A stretch of 64,000 nucleotides of DNA, taken from Oreohelix idahoensis. Lineage: Eukaryota; Mollusca; Gastropoda; Stylommatophora; Oreohelicidae. Position numbers and translations under genes: made by a program. The stretch's first letter is position 1. Each line of letters opens with the position of its first letter. Below, piece after piece: positions 12,275-24,639 of this stretch. The stretch is from contig JAMPIV010004267.1 of the NCBI GenBank assembly GCA_024509875.1, positions 186,001-250,000 on the forward strand, read 5' to 3'. The notes beneath the pieces are model-generated. The model was not told the origin of the DNA. It saw nothing but the letters and a program-made list of their open reading frames with translations, and searched no databases.

Positions 12275-13369
12275 TTGCTGTTTATATAATTCTATGGGTT
12301 GTCTGATGCTGCAATCGGTAAGTGTGTGTGAGTATATGAGTGTGGGCCCTCACAAGCGTGCATGAATGACAGGAGATTTAATTTTTTGCAAACCATGTGT
12401 TAACTTGCCTACCGGGCAATACATTTTCTGTATACCCTGCATTGTTCCTTTAAGTGGGATATTTTGTTAACTCTGTTTACCCCCCCCCCCTCTCCCAACC
12501 CCTTTTCATTTGCTTAGTAAAGGGAAAATCAATTGGGAATAACAGTTTTTTTATCTACCACCCATACCTAATATTGTAACACCTCTTTCAGAGTAATTAA
12601 ATTCACTGTTGGGTTACATTACCTATGTTCCTGATAACTATCTATCTTTGGACTGGGTTTATCTTTGTCTAATACAAGCGGGAAGGGCTTAGTCGATACC
12701 AATCTTCTTCCCCCCCCCCCCCCCCCCCAACCTTGTTATTTGTATTTTCTGAACTTATGATTTTTTTTCTGTAACACATGATAATTTGTTGTGACTGATT
12801 TAATTGATAAATAAACAGCATAAACTTATTTAGTACTCTGTTGGAATACCCAAAGCCCAAATTTCCCCTATCTGTTTAATATAGTTCGTATACACGTGCA
12901 TCTGTGTGTTTGAAGCACCAAATCGGTGTGAGCGCAGGTGTGTGTCTGGAAACTGGCAAATAATTGTTTGACCAGGAGAGTTTGAGGAGAAGATTGAGAG
13001 GAACGATTTGTCGTAAATAAGTCTGTCCTTACTCTCCCCAGCACTCTGTGAAGCAACTAGTTACTCTCTAACCTTTTCTATCACTGAGCTGTCACTATCA
13101 TTCTCCACTCTAAACAGGACCCCTATTTCTAAGACTCTTTCTCTCAAAATAAATTTACGACAGGTGGGACGCATGCTGAAGAAATCTGCTGATGGCGATG
13201 TTACAGTGCAGTCCTTATCTTGTGTGACGATATGTCTGTCCTTGTCCTTTTGTGTGATCTCTCACACCTTCAGCCCTACGACAGTATCATTTCTTCTTCA
13301 TTTTTCTCTCCGATCACTTTTATTTGGCATTTCATTTTTGCCTTGCATACATTTTACTCTTTATGCTGG
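12275..13369. other. No gene seen; poly-C runs
   Basis: Contains homopolymer C runs at about 12481-12490 and 12712-12728 and nothing else that I recognise. The glycine run in the minus-strand frame over 12712 is simply the poly-C tract translated. Confidence 0.6.
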
Positions 13370-13440
13370 ACATAGCATGGGGAAAGTCTCTAACACGCCA
13401 CTCCCCTATGGCAGTATTTGCTACGGGAGTAATTCTTATC
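13370..13440 (+). repeat. SINE tail fragment
   Basis: The sequence gtctctaacacgccactcccc and the following ggcagtatttgctacggga match the SINE tails at about 2597 and 60918. The head and body are absent. Confidence 0.6.
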
Positions 13441-14034
13441 TTATTGTGTCGCATTCACGCTTCACGAAGACGTGTTAAGTTACGCCAGCTTATTAGACGG
13501 TCAGCGACAATATTTTATCGCATAATCTGTCTGAAAATCTTTTCAAGCGACGGTGCTTGTTTATCCAAGCTTGTGTTCGGCAAGAGTGCTGAGTAGGACC
13601 AGATTTGTTTGTCTGGCGAAACACAGGATAACCCGTGCACGAGGCGGAACTTATGACATAAGCGCTTCCTGGTCATCTTTGATACACCAACATTACTGTC
13701 TGTGTGACACATGTGGGCATGTTGTCATGTGTGTCTACCTATCTGTCTGTAAGTTTGTACACGAGGGCATCGGACAGCATATTACCATATATGGGAGATT
13801 CATAATTCCTTTTGTTAACCGGACCCTTTATTGGAGAACCAAATAAGACAAAGCACAGGAAATATCTACATTTTAATAAGGAACACCGGGGCTAGGAGAC
13901 TGAAGAAACACACGAAGTCAGAGAGGAATCTATTGTAAAATTAAAGACATCACAGACGAGTGTAAGAGAACGATTCGTCTCTTTTATTCATCTGAGCAAC
14001 AAGTATGTAGCCAAGATTGGCGTAAGTTGTGATT

Positions 14035-14290
14035 TACATTTCATATTTTATTACTAACATGTGAACTAACATATATATGTATATACGAGACGCTATTTCA
14101 GAATCGGCACTGACCAGAGCCAGCCGATAGGATTTACCATCATCATCAATTAACAACTCGTATTACCATGTGAAGTTTAATCTGTGAAACTCGCTATTGA
14201 ATGTCAAAGTTATTTGAGGCTAGCAACCTCAGTATTTAGAATGATGATTCATGAACCACCACTGCACGGGCTGGTGATTGCTTTATTGTT
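14035..14290 (-). repeat. Dispersed repeat, inverted relative to 47600-47720
   Basis: The reverse complement of 47600-47725 aligns with 14035-14070 and 14160-14290. The clearest shared block is gaggctagcaacctcag with gaaccaccactgca. Inside it sits a segment of about 60 bp (14095-14155) whose reverse complement occurs alone at 45846-45910; this holds a short stem atcggc/gccgat in both places. Confidence 0.55.
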
Positions 14291-15239
14291 AGTTTCCTAA
14301 ATAGAACTAAAAAGCATAAATTAGTTCCAGGTTCCCTATGGAGCATGGAGGGAAAGATGAAAGAAATGATGTACATTCTAATAATAATACTTACAGTTTC
14401 AAAGCTTTTCACTCAGTGTAAATGTAAACGAAAAAACATATTTATGTTAAAATTAATAGAAGTTTCAAACTTTTCCACAAGTGTAAATGTAAATGAAACA
14501 TAAATGCATTTATATTGTAAACACTTTTCAAATAGTGCAGATGTAAATGTAACACATATTATATCTATACGTTTAATCTTTTCATTTAATTGTAATGTGA
14601 AGCTAAAGCTATTCAGTTAAAATGTAAAGGAAGTTTTATCCCGAGGGATTAAATTTAATTCTCATCGAGGGTAAATTCTGACATGGGATGGTAGAATAGA
14701 AGAAGGGGGGCACATAATTATGTGTCGGAAAACGCTTCATACTCAGAAGAGCGTTTCGTTTCTATTTCTATTACCAGTTATTGGTGGTACCAGCAGAAAG
14801 TACTATCTCTGGAACCAAGTGAAGGTAGAAGTGGACTGACGTTGTGCGCGACGCCATCATAAGAGAGTCTTATAGACAGACGCAGAACCAGCTTGGCCGT
14901 TACTCCTTGACGTTCTGGGAACGTGCGGCGCCTGAACCTTGATCAGAGACGACCGCGAGCAGAGTGAAAAGAACTAACTCATAAGGAGCATTAGAATCAT
15001 CATTGGCAGCTAAGTTAACCTATATGCTGCCACTTTAACTTCTTATCAAAAACCATTCAAGTGATGAAAACCTTTTCATAAATATTCAAATTATTTCTTT
15101 TAAGTTGTTAAACTTAAAGTGATTATTAAATTTTGTTATTTGTAATGTTACAAATTTAACTTCGATTCAATCATTTTAAATGTACTTCATGTTTGTCTCA
15201 GTCAAAGTTACTAAACACACACTCTAAACAGAGCAATAT
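14291..15239. other. No feature recognised
   Basis: Partly repetitive AT-rich DNA with recurring aaatgtaaa words at 14400-14600, otherwise no coding or RNA signal. Confidence 0.45.
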
Positions 15240-15565
15240 TATAATAATAATTCCACTGATTAACTCAGCGGTGGGGGCTTAACGAGCTAGAATAAACCAT
15301 TGCTCAAATTCTTCATAAAAGATGTCGGCAGATTACAGAATTAACGTGCGCAGCAACAGCGAGCATTGTTTTCGCTTATCTGAATATCTTGTGAAGACTC
15401 TCATGTGATAGAAGCTTTACTACTCTTCTATCTACATTTCTTCCAAGAGTAATCTTGTGTAAAGATAGACTCCACTGAAGCCTATAATAGATACTCTTGA
15501 GTTTTGGTGACTGTTGGAACACTACTGCAAAGCAGGGGAGACAATACCGTCACAATTGCGGACTT
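15240..15565 (-). repeat. LTR-like repeat fragment (5' end portion)
   Basis: Aligns with 47200-47525 over its full length. Shared blocks include ttcttcataaaa, ccaagagtaatcttgtg and the end near gcaaagcaggggagac versus gcagagcgaaggggag. On the minus strand both copies begin with TGT(C/G)ACGG, which looks like an LTR 5' terminus. No internal region adjoins it. Confidence 0.5.
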
Positions 15566-15706
15566 CGTCCCGGATTATAGAACCTGTCTAGTAATTCCCT
15601 AGACGTGATTGACATACATTTTAGATTGACTGAAAGAATAGTATCAAAAGAGTGTGTTATAATAAGACTGAGCATTCATTGTATGTATAAATAACAGTAA
15701 AAATAA

Positions 15707-15863
15707 GCATGTCGTCTTGGTTACTGCGAATAAGTAGTTCTTGGTTGGTGATGGTAGTCGGCAAAAGATTCGGAGAATCTTAGAGAAGCACAGAAAGTAC
15801 ACAGTTCTCATACAGTCTTAATTTGGTGTTTGTGCTGTACTGGGAAGACTTCCAAATGTTGTT
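15707..15863 (-). pseudogene. Internally deleted RTE LINE fragment
   Basis: The sequence is very close to 17008-17240 of the RTE element downstream: gtcgtcttggttact, then ttcttggttggtgatggtag, then a jump directly to agagaagcacagaaag and tcttaatttggtgtttgtgc. About 80 bp of the parent are missing at the jump (near 15778). It is antisense on the plus strand. Confidence 0.75.
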
Positions 15864-15957
15864 GAGGCTTTTAGGCTTAATTAACTTTTATCACAAATTC
15901 ATCAATGACTTTTCAGCTATTTCTGGTCCTTTATCTTCCTTGACACGCAAAGGAGGG
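15864..15957 (+). pseudogene. Gypsy pol fragment (RT/RNase H junction)
   Basis: The plus frame reads LLGLINFYHKFINDFSAIS followed by GPLSSLTRKGG, the conserved stretch between the reverse transcriptase thumb and the RNase H of Ty3/Gypsy elements (compare the minus-strand element at the right edge, near 63920-64000). Only about 30 codons survive, fused by chance into one open frame with LINE sequence on both sides. Confidence 0.7.
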
Positions 15958-16072
15958 CTGGAGACCGACATGACGAAGATAAGGAAGACGAGGACGGACC
16001 TTGAGCTGACGGCACGTGACAGGAAGACGTGGCATATGTTTGTTGAAGGTCTATATTTTTGGGGGATTTAAA
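15958..16072 (+). pseudogene. LINE ORF C-terminal fragment
   Basis: The frame contains ARDRKTWHMFVEGL, matching QDRKTWHKCVDGL in the LINE end at 59200-59240. It follows the Gypsy fragment with no spacer, and the frame ends at the TAA by 16071. Confidence 0.6.
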
Positions 16073-16697
16073 AGTGGTGAATGAATTAATGCATCAATAA
16101 AACATTCCTCAAATTACTATACTTCAAATCGTGCACTACTTTCATCGCCATAATTATCATTTGTATCGTGTTCCTCTCTTTAATGACTTCATCTTCAGTA
16201 CAAGTTACGAATGGTTGCTGGTGACACGATTTGCTTCAACAACAGAAGAGTTCTTCATGGACGCGGAGCCTATTCCAACCAGACAGGCAAAAGACACCTT
16301 CAGGTAACGACAGACCAAACATTAATTCATGCAAAATAAATGTGGCCTTGAAATAAGACATGTTATTAAAATATTCGCTTTAGTGGTGAATTAAAAACAA
16401 CTTATTCCTGATAAAGCAGATGGTTCTAGGAATATTGTGCAGTCTGCTCTGTTAATATTAAATGTCGCCTTTATTGTTACTATGAATTGAGCTTGTCCAT
16501 AAAGTTTCTTTAAGATTTTAATTGGAATATTATAAATTCCTCGTGCATGATACCGACGCCCCTAATGTTTATTCTGGTTCCTAAGTCACATTAGAAACTC
16601 TATAGGACCTGAGAATAACAAGAGCTGTGTATTTCTAATAAATAGCAGTTACATGAGTTAGGAACCAAATAGAAAAGTGTCTTCATATAAAAAGTCT
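16073..16697. other. No feature recognised
   Basis: AT-rich spacer between LINE remnants, with no repeat or coding signal visible. Confidence 0.45.
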
Positions 16698-19303
16698 TCT
16701 TCTTTGATCCTTAGCTGCCGACTGTTACAGCAGTCAGTGGTCACCACGCTTGGTGGCGTCTTGTAGGGCAGCAACAAACTGCTTCCACTTTGTTCGGACG
16801 ACGGCCATCCTTCGTACAGTGCCCCAGGTCTGGTTCATTCTTTGCATCTCGGGCTCAACAGTTCTCCGCCAGGTTGTTTTTGGTCGGCCTCTCTTTCGCT
16901 TTCTTTCACGGTCTATAGCATAGCTGTTCTTGTGATGGCATCGGGGTCTCTTCTGAAAACTGGGCTAATGGCCAACCCAACTCCAGCGTCTGCCAGCTAT
17001 GATGGTGTGCATGTCGTCTTGGTTACTTCGAATAAGTAGTTCTTGGTTGGTGATGGTAGTCGACAAAAGATTCGGATTATTTTCCTTATGCAGATTGTGT
17101 GTAAGGAGGACAATTTCGACATGGCCTTCTTTGTTACTCTCCAGCATTCCGCACCATAGAGAAGCACAGAAAGAACACAGCTCTCATATAATCTTAATTT
17201 GGTGTTTGTGCTGTACAGAGAGACCTTCCAGATGTTGTTTCGACTAGCAAAGGCTGTTCTCGCTTTATTCATTCTTTGCTTGTTCCGTCATCTGGTGTTA
17301 CTATGCATCCTAGGTATGTAAATGTGTCTCTCTGTTCCACCTTCTGGTTCCTTATTGTAATGGACTCAGGATCTCCCACATTGAGTGTCATGACCTCTGT
17401 CTTCTTTAGACTGATTTTCAAACGCACCTGTTGGCTATACTTATTCAGTCTATCTATTTTTTCTTGGATGTGATGATTTAAATGTGCGAGTAGTGCAGTG
17501 TCATCTGCATATTCCACATTTTCCAGTGTAGAAAACGATGTCCATCTAATTCCTCTTGGACTGTCCTCTGTTGTCTGGCGCATCACCCAGTCTATGGCTG
17601 TCAAAAATAAAGTTGTTGATAAGAGGCATCCCAGTCGTACTCCTGTCTTCCACTCAAAAGTTAGGTTGCTCAGCCCAACACTGCATGTAAAGTTAGCATA
17701 GAGTCTTTTTGTGATGGAAACAACGCAGCTGGAAATTCCATAAGCCCTCAGTATTTTCCATAAACTGTCCCTATGTATGCTGTCAAAAGCCTTTTCAAAA
17801 TTAACAAAGTTAATGTACAGCTGTCTTTGCCATTCTGAGCACTGCTCTATAATGTTCCTGAGGGTAAATATATGATCTACACATCTTCTGTTCTTTCTAA
17901 ATCCTGCTTGTTCTTTCCTCAGTTTATGGTCTACTGCTTTTGAAATTCTCTGGATAATTGTCCTGCCTAGTATTTTACTTCGAACTGAGAGGAGAGTAAT
18001 TCCACCCCGGTTGTTGCATTTTGCAAGGTCGCCCTTCTTGGGCAATTAGACAATTATTCCTTTATTCCACTCCGTTGTTGTCTCTATTATCCAGACTTGT
18101 GCAAATAGTAGTTCTAATAGTTCTGCTGCTAGTTCTATGACTGTCTTAAATAACTCAGCATTTAAATTGTCGTGCCCCAAAGCTTTTCCATTCTTTACAA
18201 CTTTGATAGCTGTGAAGACTTCTTCTCTTCGTGTAATGTCTGTATTTTCATCTAGATCATTTTCAGCTTCAGGAACAGTCAGCTGAGTCTCTGGTGGTTC
18301 CTTATTCAGTGTTTCTCTGAAGTGCTATGCCCGTCTTGTTTCTTGCCCCTGTGCTGTGGTGATGAGATTTCGTTGCGTGCCTCTTACTAACGTATTGTTG
18401 TTTGCACCCCGTTTTCCGCTGATAGTTTTAGTTGTTTTTTATACTGTGCTTTGTATTTGCTCATTTCTCAGTGCAGCCACGTCTGCGTGTCTTGCAAGAT
18501 CGTCCAAAAAATTCCTTTTGTTGGCTCAGGTGTGACGTTTTATTTTCTTGTCCAGCTGACTGTAGTGTTCGCTATATATTTCCTTTAACTTGCGGGACTT
18601 TGCTTAAATTTTCTTTTTTTTTTCATTTCTTTTCTCATCGCTTTGTTGTTTAATGTTTCTGGTGTTATCCAATCGTGTCTCTTCCTTTCCTCTAATCCCA
18701 AGCATGATTCGTTGCTTTCCTTATATATTCCTTATATATAGCCTTGTTTCATGTGAACCGTTTTTCGTAGAATTGATTCAATACCGTTTTATTGGTTTAT
18801 ATACTTATATATTGTTGAAATGATGTTGAATTTCTGGTCAACAGCATCAGTCGCTGTCTTTTCTGGCCCCTGGCAATTTGATATTGTCTCTTTACATCAA
18901 CTACAAAAGCGTTTCTGGTGAGGTGGTCCTTAAGTTTGATCATGTTATATTTGTTCTGTTCAATTGCAATTGGTGCAGCAGTTCTGAGTTTCACCTTCAG
19001 TCTTGCTACTACTAGGTAGTGATCGCTTCCCACACATGGACCTCTTCTTACTTTCACGTCTTGTAAGGAATGCCTCCATCTATCATTGATCACAATGTGA
19101 TCTATCTGGTTTCTGTCTCAGCCGTTTGGTGATTCCCATGTTAACTTGTGCATTTCTTTGTATGGAAAAGGTGTTCCTCCAATGACCAAGCTGTTAATGC
19201 TGCAGAAGCTTATTAGTTAATCCCCATTCTCATTTGCTGTTCCGCTGCCACATTTCCCCATTACTCTTTCATCAAATGTATTGTGTGTTCCAACTGTCGC
19301 ATT
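16698..19303 (-). mobile_element. RTE-type LINE, older copy (C), 5'-truncated
   Basis: The minus strand carries the same element as 26557-30948. The 3' end at about 16698 has the AAG-repeat tail (cttcttctttgatccttag on plus). It runs through the ORF C-terminus, reverse transcriptase and part of the APE-type endonuclease, and similarity stops at about 19303. There it breaks off at the position matching about 30850 of copy B. It is clearly more diverged than A and B, so it serves as an outgroup for them. No convincing target-site duplication was found. Confidence 0.85.
16997..18045 (-). pseudogene. LINE reverse transcriptase (broken)
   Basis: This was the reverse transcriptase for target-primed retrotransposition. 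Two open blocks, 17269-18045 and 16997-17272, are separated by a frameshift. The first shows LPKKGDLxxCNN-type entry sequence, FVNFEKAFDSIHRDSLWKIL, a diverged TGVRLGC motif (normally TGVRQGC) and the catalytic YADD at 17500-17511. The second shows the ILSVLLYGAECW-type segment. The motif change and the frameshift mark it as dead. Weaker endonuclease remains lie at 18797-19093, including GSDHYLV. Confidence 0.85.
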
Positions 19304-21892
19304 GCTGAGAAAACTCAGTTCGTCTCAAATTTTTCGGATGAAAAAGCCAGTGGTTTTTTTTCATACCAATATTTCGCAATGTCTCTAGAATAGCATTGTG
19401 TGCTGATTCCTAACGATATTCCAAAGATTCAGTCCCAGTCCTGCCTTCTTGTGTACAACTATGATTCCATCCAAGCAGTCTTCACTTAGATATATGGTTT
19501 GGTCCCTTCTGGATAGGTTGGAATGAGTGATAGTCACAGTGTGAGATAGAAATACAGAATAGATTTCCACGAGTGAGGTGGTAGAATAGTGATAGAGGCT
19601 GTCTCTGAGAGCGAGAAATCTTCTCTCTCTCTCTCTCACCTATCTTCTACGACAGATCTAGAGTAGTCAGACAGTCTAACACATATACATTAAATATATA
19701 TATATCCACTCACGTGCACGCACATTCAAGTTACGACAGGTAGACACACAGACGTGGGAAACTATAACAAATGATTATATAGATATTTAGAACGAGCTGA
19801 CCAACATGCTGCTTAATTTATTGTTAAGTTTATTTATCAGAGTAAACTTACGTCACAACATGTAAAATTACATCAAAAAGGCATATACACAAAGTCAAAA
19901 AAAACAAATCAAGGAATGCTACAAGAACTGATAGACCCACAGTTATGATCTTCCCTCGATGGATAGCCCACAGTCCCGTTAGGAGAAAGATGATAGCACA
20001 AGAGTCACAGATACGTATGATTGAGTCTAAGAGTTTTTCCCCCTTCAAGGTATGAACAAACCTGATACTATAATCTAGTGTAAGGGAAAATATTGTTAGC
20101 AAAACAAACTTGCATGAAGAAAGTTATGACAGCAAATAGGTGCCAAAATACAACGGTAAAATAACACTCAGATCTGCTTTCAATCTATTCATTCAGCCGT
20201 GGCCACGTGCGCACATTTATACTTACAGCTTTGATCGCTGCCTCTGGGAACATAATAAATTCTAGGACCTCCACACAACCCGTAAATGCAGTCTCGACCA
20301 AGAAATCCCCAGTTCCAAAAAGACGTACTGAATTCTCTGTCTCAGGGAACGATTCCTTGGGCGTTCTTATTTTTCGGATGTCTGTTAAGTCACATAAAAT
20401 TGTCCAGGCACGAAAGTTAGCAGAGCACAGTGTTACTAGCTTTGGTTTCAAGAATTAAGAAATGTCAGATCGATGTCTAATTTCAGGAAGCTACTATATT
20501 TGGTCACCACAATACTAGTCAAAAAACTCTGTCGGAATGTTACGGATATTTTGCTTGCCACAACGGGCTGATCTGTACTTAAGAGTTATTCTGAAAGAAT
20601 TAATTCTGGCGCGATAGGCCTTTTACTTCATTTACTGTTACAGTTCATGTAATGAAAGTACTTAAATTCTTCACAGATAATGTTCACGTACTAGAACGCT
20701 GGCAAAGTTTGGGTACCACAGTATTCACTGAATAAAGAAAAATACATATGAAATATTTTACATATTATGTACTCAATATAACTTACGTTTTCAAACTGCA
20801 AGCGTACCGCTTGACTTATCATTAAAAACTTCCCGTGAAGTAAGTTATATTTAAAAATCATCAATCCTCATGAATTAGGAACACGAGCGTATTCCGTCAA
20901 CACTCATGAGGCTTCTAGCATTATAAGTTAGTTTAGAAAAATTTGTTCTCGTCTGATTATTGAGCAGTAAAATTAAATTCATTATAGCTACATTGTTGTT
21001 TAAGCTAGAAATTATAATTTATTCTGCTTTCCACTGAAACACGTCACTAGAAAATAATACAGACTTATGTATTAAGCGCTCTGCACCAAATCTAACTAGT
21101 GAAATAAAATAAGCGATTTAACACTTTAAACACTTCACAAAATACTAGATAATATGTATAAGATTTACCTCAACACAGAATTTACAGGCGATCGCACAAA
21201 CTAGAATTATATGCTTATATTTATTGGTAGTCTAGAAGTTCGGCAAAATTTTTGCCAAGAACAAACTAAGACTTCGCTATACAGCTTATTTTCTTAGCAC
21301 GAAACGTCCTGTCTACTGCGAATTTAGGAGCGAGAATGAAAATCTAGTTTCAAACTCTGGTTATATCTATTACCAGACAAAGAGGTAAACGTTTATTTCG
21401 CAAAACGAAATAATCCCCCTTTCCGTCTATATCACTTACGTAACACCTAAACGCATGCCGTAACTGCCACCTACTGACCGAGAGGACGCGTGTCAGTTGC
21501 GAATCTCAGACAACCCGTCTCCAGTGCAGAAACAGTTATTCACACCTCCCCGAGAGACTCATCCTGAGAACCATAACTGACACTTTGCTTTCTCGCACCT
21601 TACGCCAACTCTGGCCGTGGAGCGCTACGTGTCATATCACCTGACACTGAGAATCTACCATTGGAAACTACATGTCAGATGCGAACTCCCAGACAAATGT
21701 CTGCTCTGAGCTAATGCGTCTGGCGCGGTTCACGCCTCCGTCTAACTATCGGACCGTGAGCGCTCATGTCAGGTGCGAATGCAGAGGGCGATATTCACAC
21801 TTTCCGAGAAACCGGCCTGAAAAACGCTGTGACAGGTGAAAATGCTATACGATAGGTCGGCCCTATGTCTGAGATGGACTGAGACATAATCG
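19304..21892. other. AT-rich stretch, possibly a long LTR; no gene
   Basis: A (CT)n run lies at about 19621-19638. Near 19740-19830 there is weak similarity to 45190-45260 (acacaca-acgtg..aaacta, then ctgaccaaca), so part of this may be another diverged LTR-like repeat. In 21480-21850 the motif tgtcag(t/a/g)tgcgaa occurs three times (about 21490, 21673 and 21768). Frames such as the 84-codon minus-strand one at 19848-20102 and the overlapping pair at 20185-20458 show no family features. Confidence 0.35.
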
Positions 21893-22618
21893 CACCTCTC
21901 GTCAACCTGCGCGAATGACATCTGACGCAATAAGGTTACTAGTCAGTATGAGAAAGAAAAACGATGATGGGAAAGAAATACTTTTTTCGCAACGAACGAA
22001 TGCGAAAATATAGGAAAAAGGTAAAGAGGGATAATAAAAATAGAGGACACGGGTGGAAGGAAAGAAGAGGATGTAGAAAATTTATAGATCATAAATGTCT
22101 ACGTGACAATAAGTCAGCAGAGATTTTCTTCGAATAACGACACATAGCGCATTTTATGGTGTTGGTGAATCTACCTCTCAGTCTTATCAGTCTGTTCTTG
22201 ATGGGTTTCCATTCCAGTAATGACCTTTCTATTCCTTTCTTTAGTGTCATGGCTACACCTCTCGTCAACCTGCGCGAATGACATCTGACGCAATAAGGTT
22301 ACTAGTCAGTATGAGAAAGAAAAACGATGATGGGAAAGAAATACTTTTTTCGCAACGAACGAATGCGAAAATATAGGAAAAAGGTAAAGAGGGATAATAA
22401 AAATAGAGGACACGGGTGGAAGGAAAGAAGAGGATGTAGAAAATTTATAGATCATAAATGTCTACGTGACAATAAGTCAGCAGAGATTTTCTTCGAATAA
22501 CGACACATAGCGCATTTTATGGTGTTGGTGAATCTACCTCTCAGTCTTATCAGTCTGTTCTTGATGGGTTTCCATTCCAGTAATGACCTTTCTATTCCTT
22601 TCTTTAGTGTCATGGCTA
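21893..22618. repeat. Perfect 363-bp tandem duplication
   Basis: 21893-22255 and 22256-22618 read identically by eye, starting cacctctcgtcaacctgcg and ending gtgtcatggcta. The unit includes the truncated end of the RTE 5' fragment (from about 22142) and its flank, so the duplication happened after that truncation. The complete identity implies a very recent event or an assembly artefact. Confidence 0.92.
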
Positions 22619-23135
22619 CGCCTTCGTTGTGCTGTCCATCCTCTCTACCAAAGTAAAGTACGGTTTTTCGTATTGCTGTCATTATCCTCCCTGTCCTAGC
22701 CCATCTGCTCTCACTAATTCCCAGGATATGTAACCTGCAGTTCCTCATCTCTGCTGTGATCTGCCTCAGTTTTCCTGCCTTATTCATAGTTCAGACATTC
22801 CAGAATTTAAATATTGTTTCGTGTTTTGCTATCGGGGCATCCGTTTTTATGCCAATGGTTTCCTTTCGGCGTTCACCACTAACAGTCATACGAGCCTCAG
22901 ACTCCGGATGTTCGCCCCTCATCAAAGTTTTTTTCATTTGTTGCTGTTTCCGTAATGATTAAGACTTTTTACATAGACAAGGGTGTCGGCCCTGTGCTAA
23001 AACCCCCAACATGGAGGACCAGGGTACCAGCTTTTGTCTGACCCCTACCCACGCAGACCAGTCCAGCTTGGTTGAACCTGCCAGGAGTAAAACTCCCGCT
23101 GGCATAGCTCTGGGAGTTGTTATGGTACACAAGCC
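22142..23135 (-). mobile_element. RTE-type LINE, 5' fragment (D)
   Basis: The minus strand matches the 5' part of the element at 44402-45096: untranslated leader (22960-23135, with gtcggccctgtgctaaaacc) and then the start of the APE-type endonuclease. The reading frame 22452-22787 shows LHILGISESRW and REDGQHNEGVA. Similarity stops at about 22142, so the 3' end is missing. That is unusual for a LINE, whose copies normally lose the 5' end, and suggests a later deletion or rearrangement. Confidence 0.8.
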
Positions 23136-23164
23136 GCTATAGCTAAGTTGAGTGCAGTCGTCTA

Positions 23165-23560
23165 ATCTGCTCTATCTTTAAAATAATGAGATACATAGGT
23201 TACATGCCAAGTATTTCTTTTGGTGAACATAATATAAACAACTTGCGGTACGTTAATGATACAGTCCTAATAGCAAAAGTGAAAAAAGTGTTAGGGGATG
23301 CGGTATCATTGCGACAGAAAGTAAATATAAAGGCCCTAGCCTACATAGTTAAAAAAAAACAGAAGTAATGGTCATCCCTAAGAAGCGGATTCTTCCAGAA
23401 TGCACCATGAAAGTAAAATGAATATTGCTGGAACAAGTCAATAGATTTAAATATGTAGGCATGTTAAATACATCGGATAAAAGATGAATTTCAGAAGTAA
23501 AGAATAGAATAACACAGAGAAAAGCAGCATTCCTGATAATGAAAAACTGTTTATGCTAAA
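23165..23560 (+). pseudogene. LINE reverse transcriptase relic (second family)
   Basis: A plus-strand frame (23186-23368) reads FGEHNINNLRYVNDTVLIA, the palm motif region with ADD changed to VND, followed by a RFKYVGML-type segment near 23444 and KNRITQRKAAF near 23500. Stops and frameshifts break it. The motif style (NNLRYxxDTVLIA) differs from the RTE copies, so this is another LINE family. Confidence 0.65.
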
Positions 23561-24599
23561 ATTGTAATCTTCACGCTATATCGCTAGTTGTAATTGCAGA
23601 CGAAAAAGCACCGAGGGTCAAAACCTACTTCGGCAACGTATCACGTAACGATAAACATTTGAGCGAAAATGGAAGGATGTCTCCATAACAGCTCTTACAA
23701 CCATTACTTGTTAAAATACTTGCACCTTCTCTTATTTGCAGGGAACCTATGTGGAGATATCGGAATTTCAGAGCCGACTGCAAGTTCTGCACAATAAACT
23801 TGGTGATGGTCGTCAAGCAGTCAGATGTGGAAGTTTGGACTGTCAATAACAATTCATCGTTTCTTTCCAATCAGAGTTTATTGAACTTAGTTTAACTATA
23901 TGAACAGGGAAGACAGTCATGTATTCATTAGTCCTAACTATATCAACACGTTTATTTAATGTGCAGATTTCACTTTGTTGGTGCGAGGTTAGTACTGCAT
24001 TGTGGTGTGACCAGAGACGCTATCTTTAAGCCAATCAGAATTCATTTTGGCCGACATACAAAAGAGTATCATGTCGCTCCCGAGGAATCTCCGTGGAGAC
24101 AAAGAAAGAACAGGACTACTCCTACCCCAGGCACGTCGTAAGAAACAACAAATTTGAGGTCACGCAAGGGGTCGGTAACCTCAACGTGTAAAACTAATTG
24201 CCACATAAACAACAGATAGACGAGCACATAAATGTGTTTATTCAGGGTTTCCTTCCTACACGGGAATTAGCTGCTGTTGTGACGTCATGCTCCACATTTT
24301 TGATTTTAAGTGCAGTCAGTCATTCGATTGTCATTATTATATGAATGCAATCATTTTTTAAGATAACTATTTTTTGTTCTTTACTGGAAGTTAATTAACA
24401 AGATCACGATGTTTGACATGCCAACACGTTTTAAATATTTTTTGTCCAGTTCTAATGAGCGTACTAGGGTGGGGAGTGGGATAGTGATGAATAAATAACA
24501 TTTTTATCAATCCGCACAAAACAGATCCTGATTTGTTTATCAGTGTGTGTATGTGTGCGTGTGTGTGCGTGTGAGTGAGTGATTTTTTTTTCTAATAGA
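23561..24599. other. No gene seen; TG microsatellite
   Basis: No recognisable coding sequence. A degenerate (TG)n tract lies at about 24542-24582. Short frames have no domain. Confidence 0.45.
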
Positions 24600-24639
24600 C
24601 GAACTCTCCCGGGAGACTGGCAACCACAAACAATATAAT

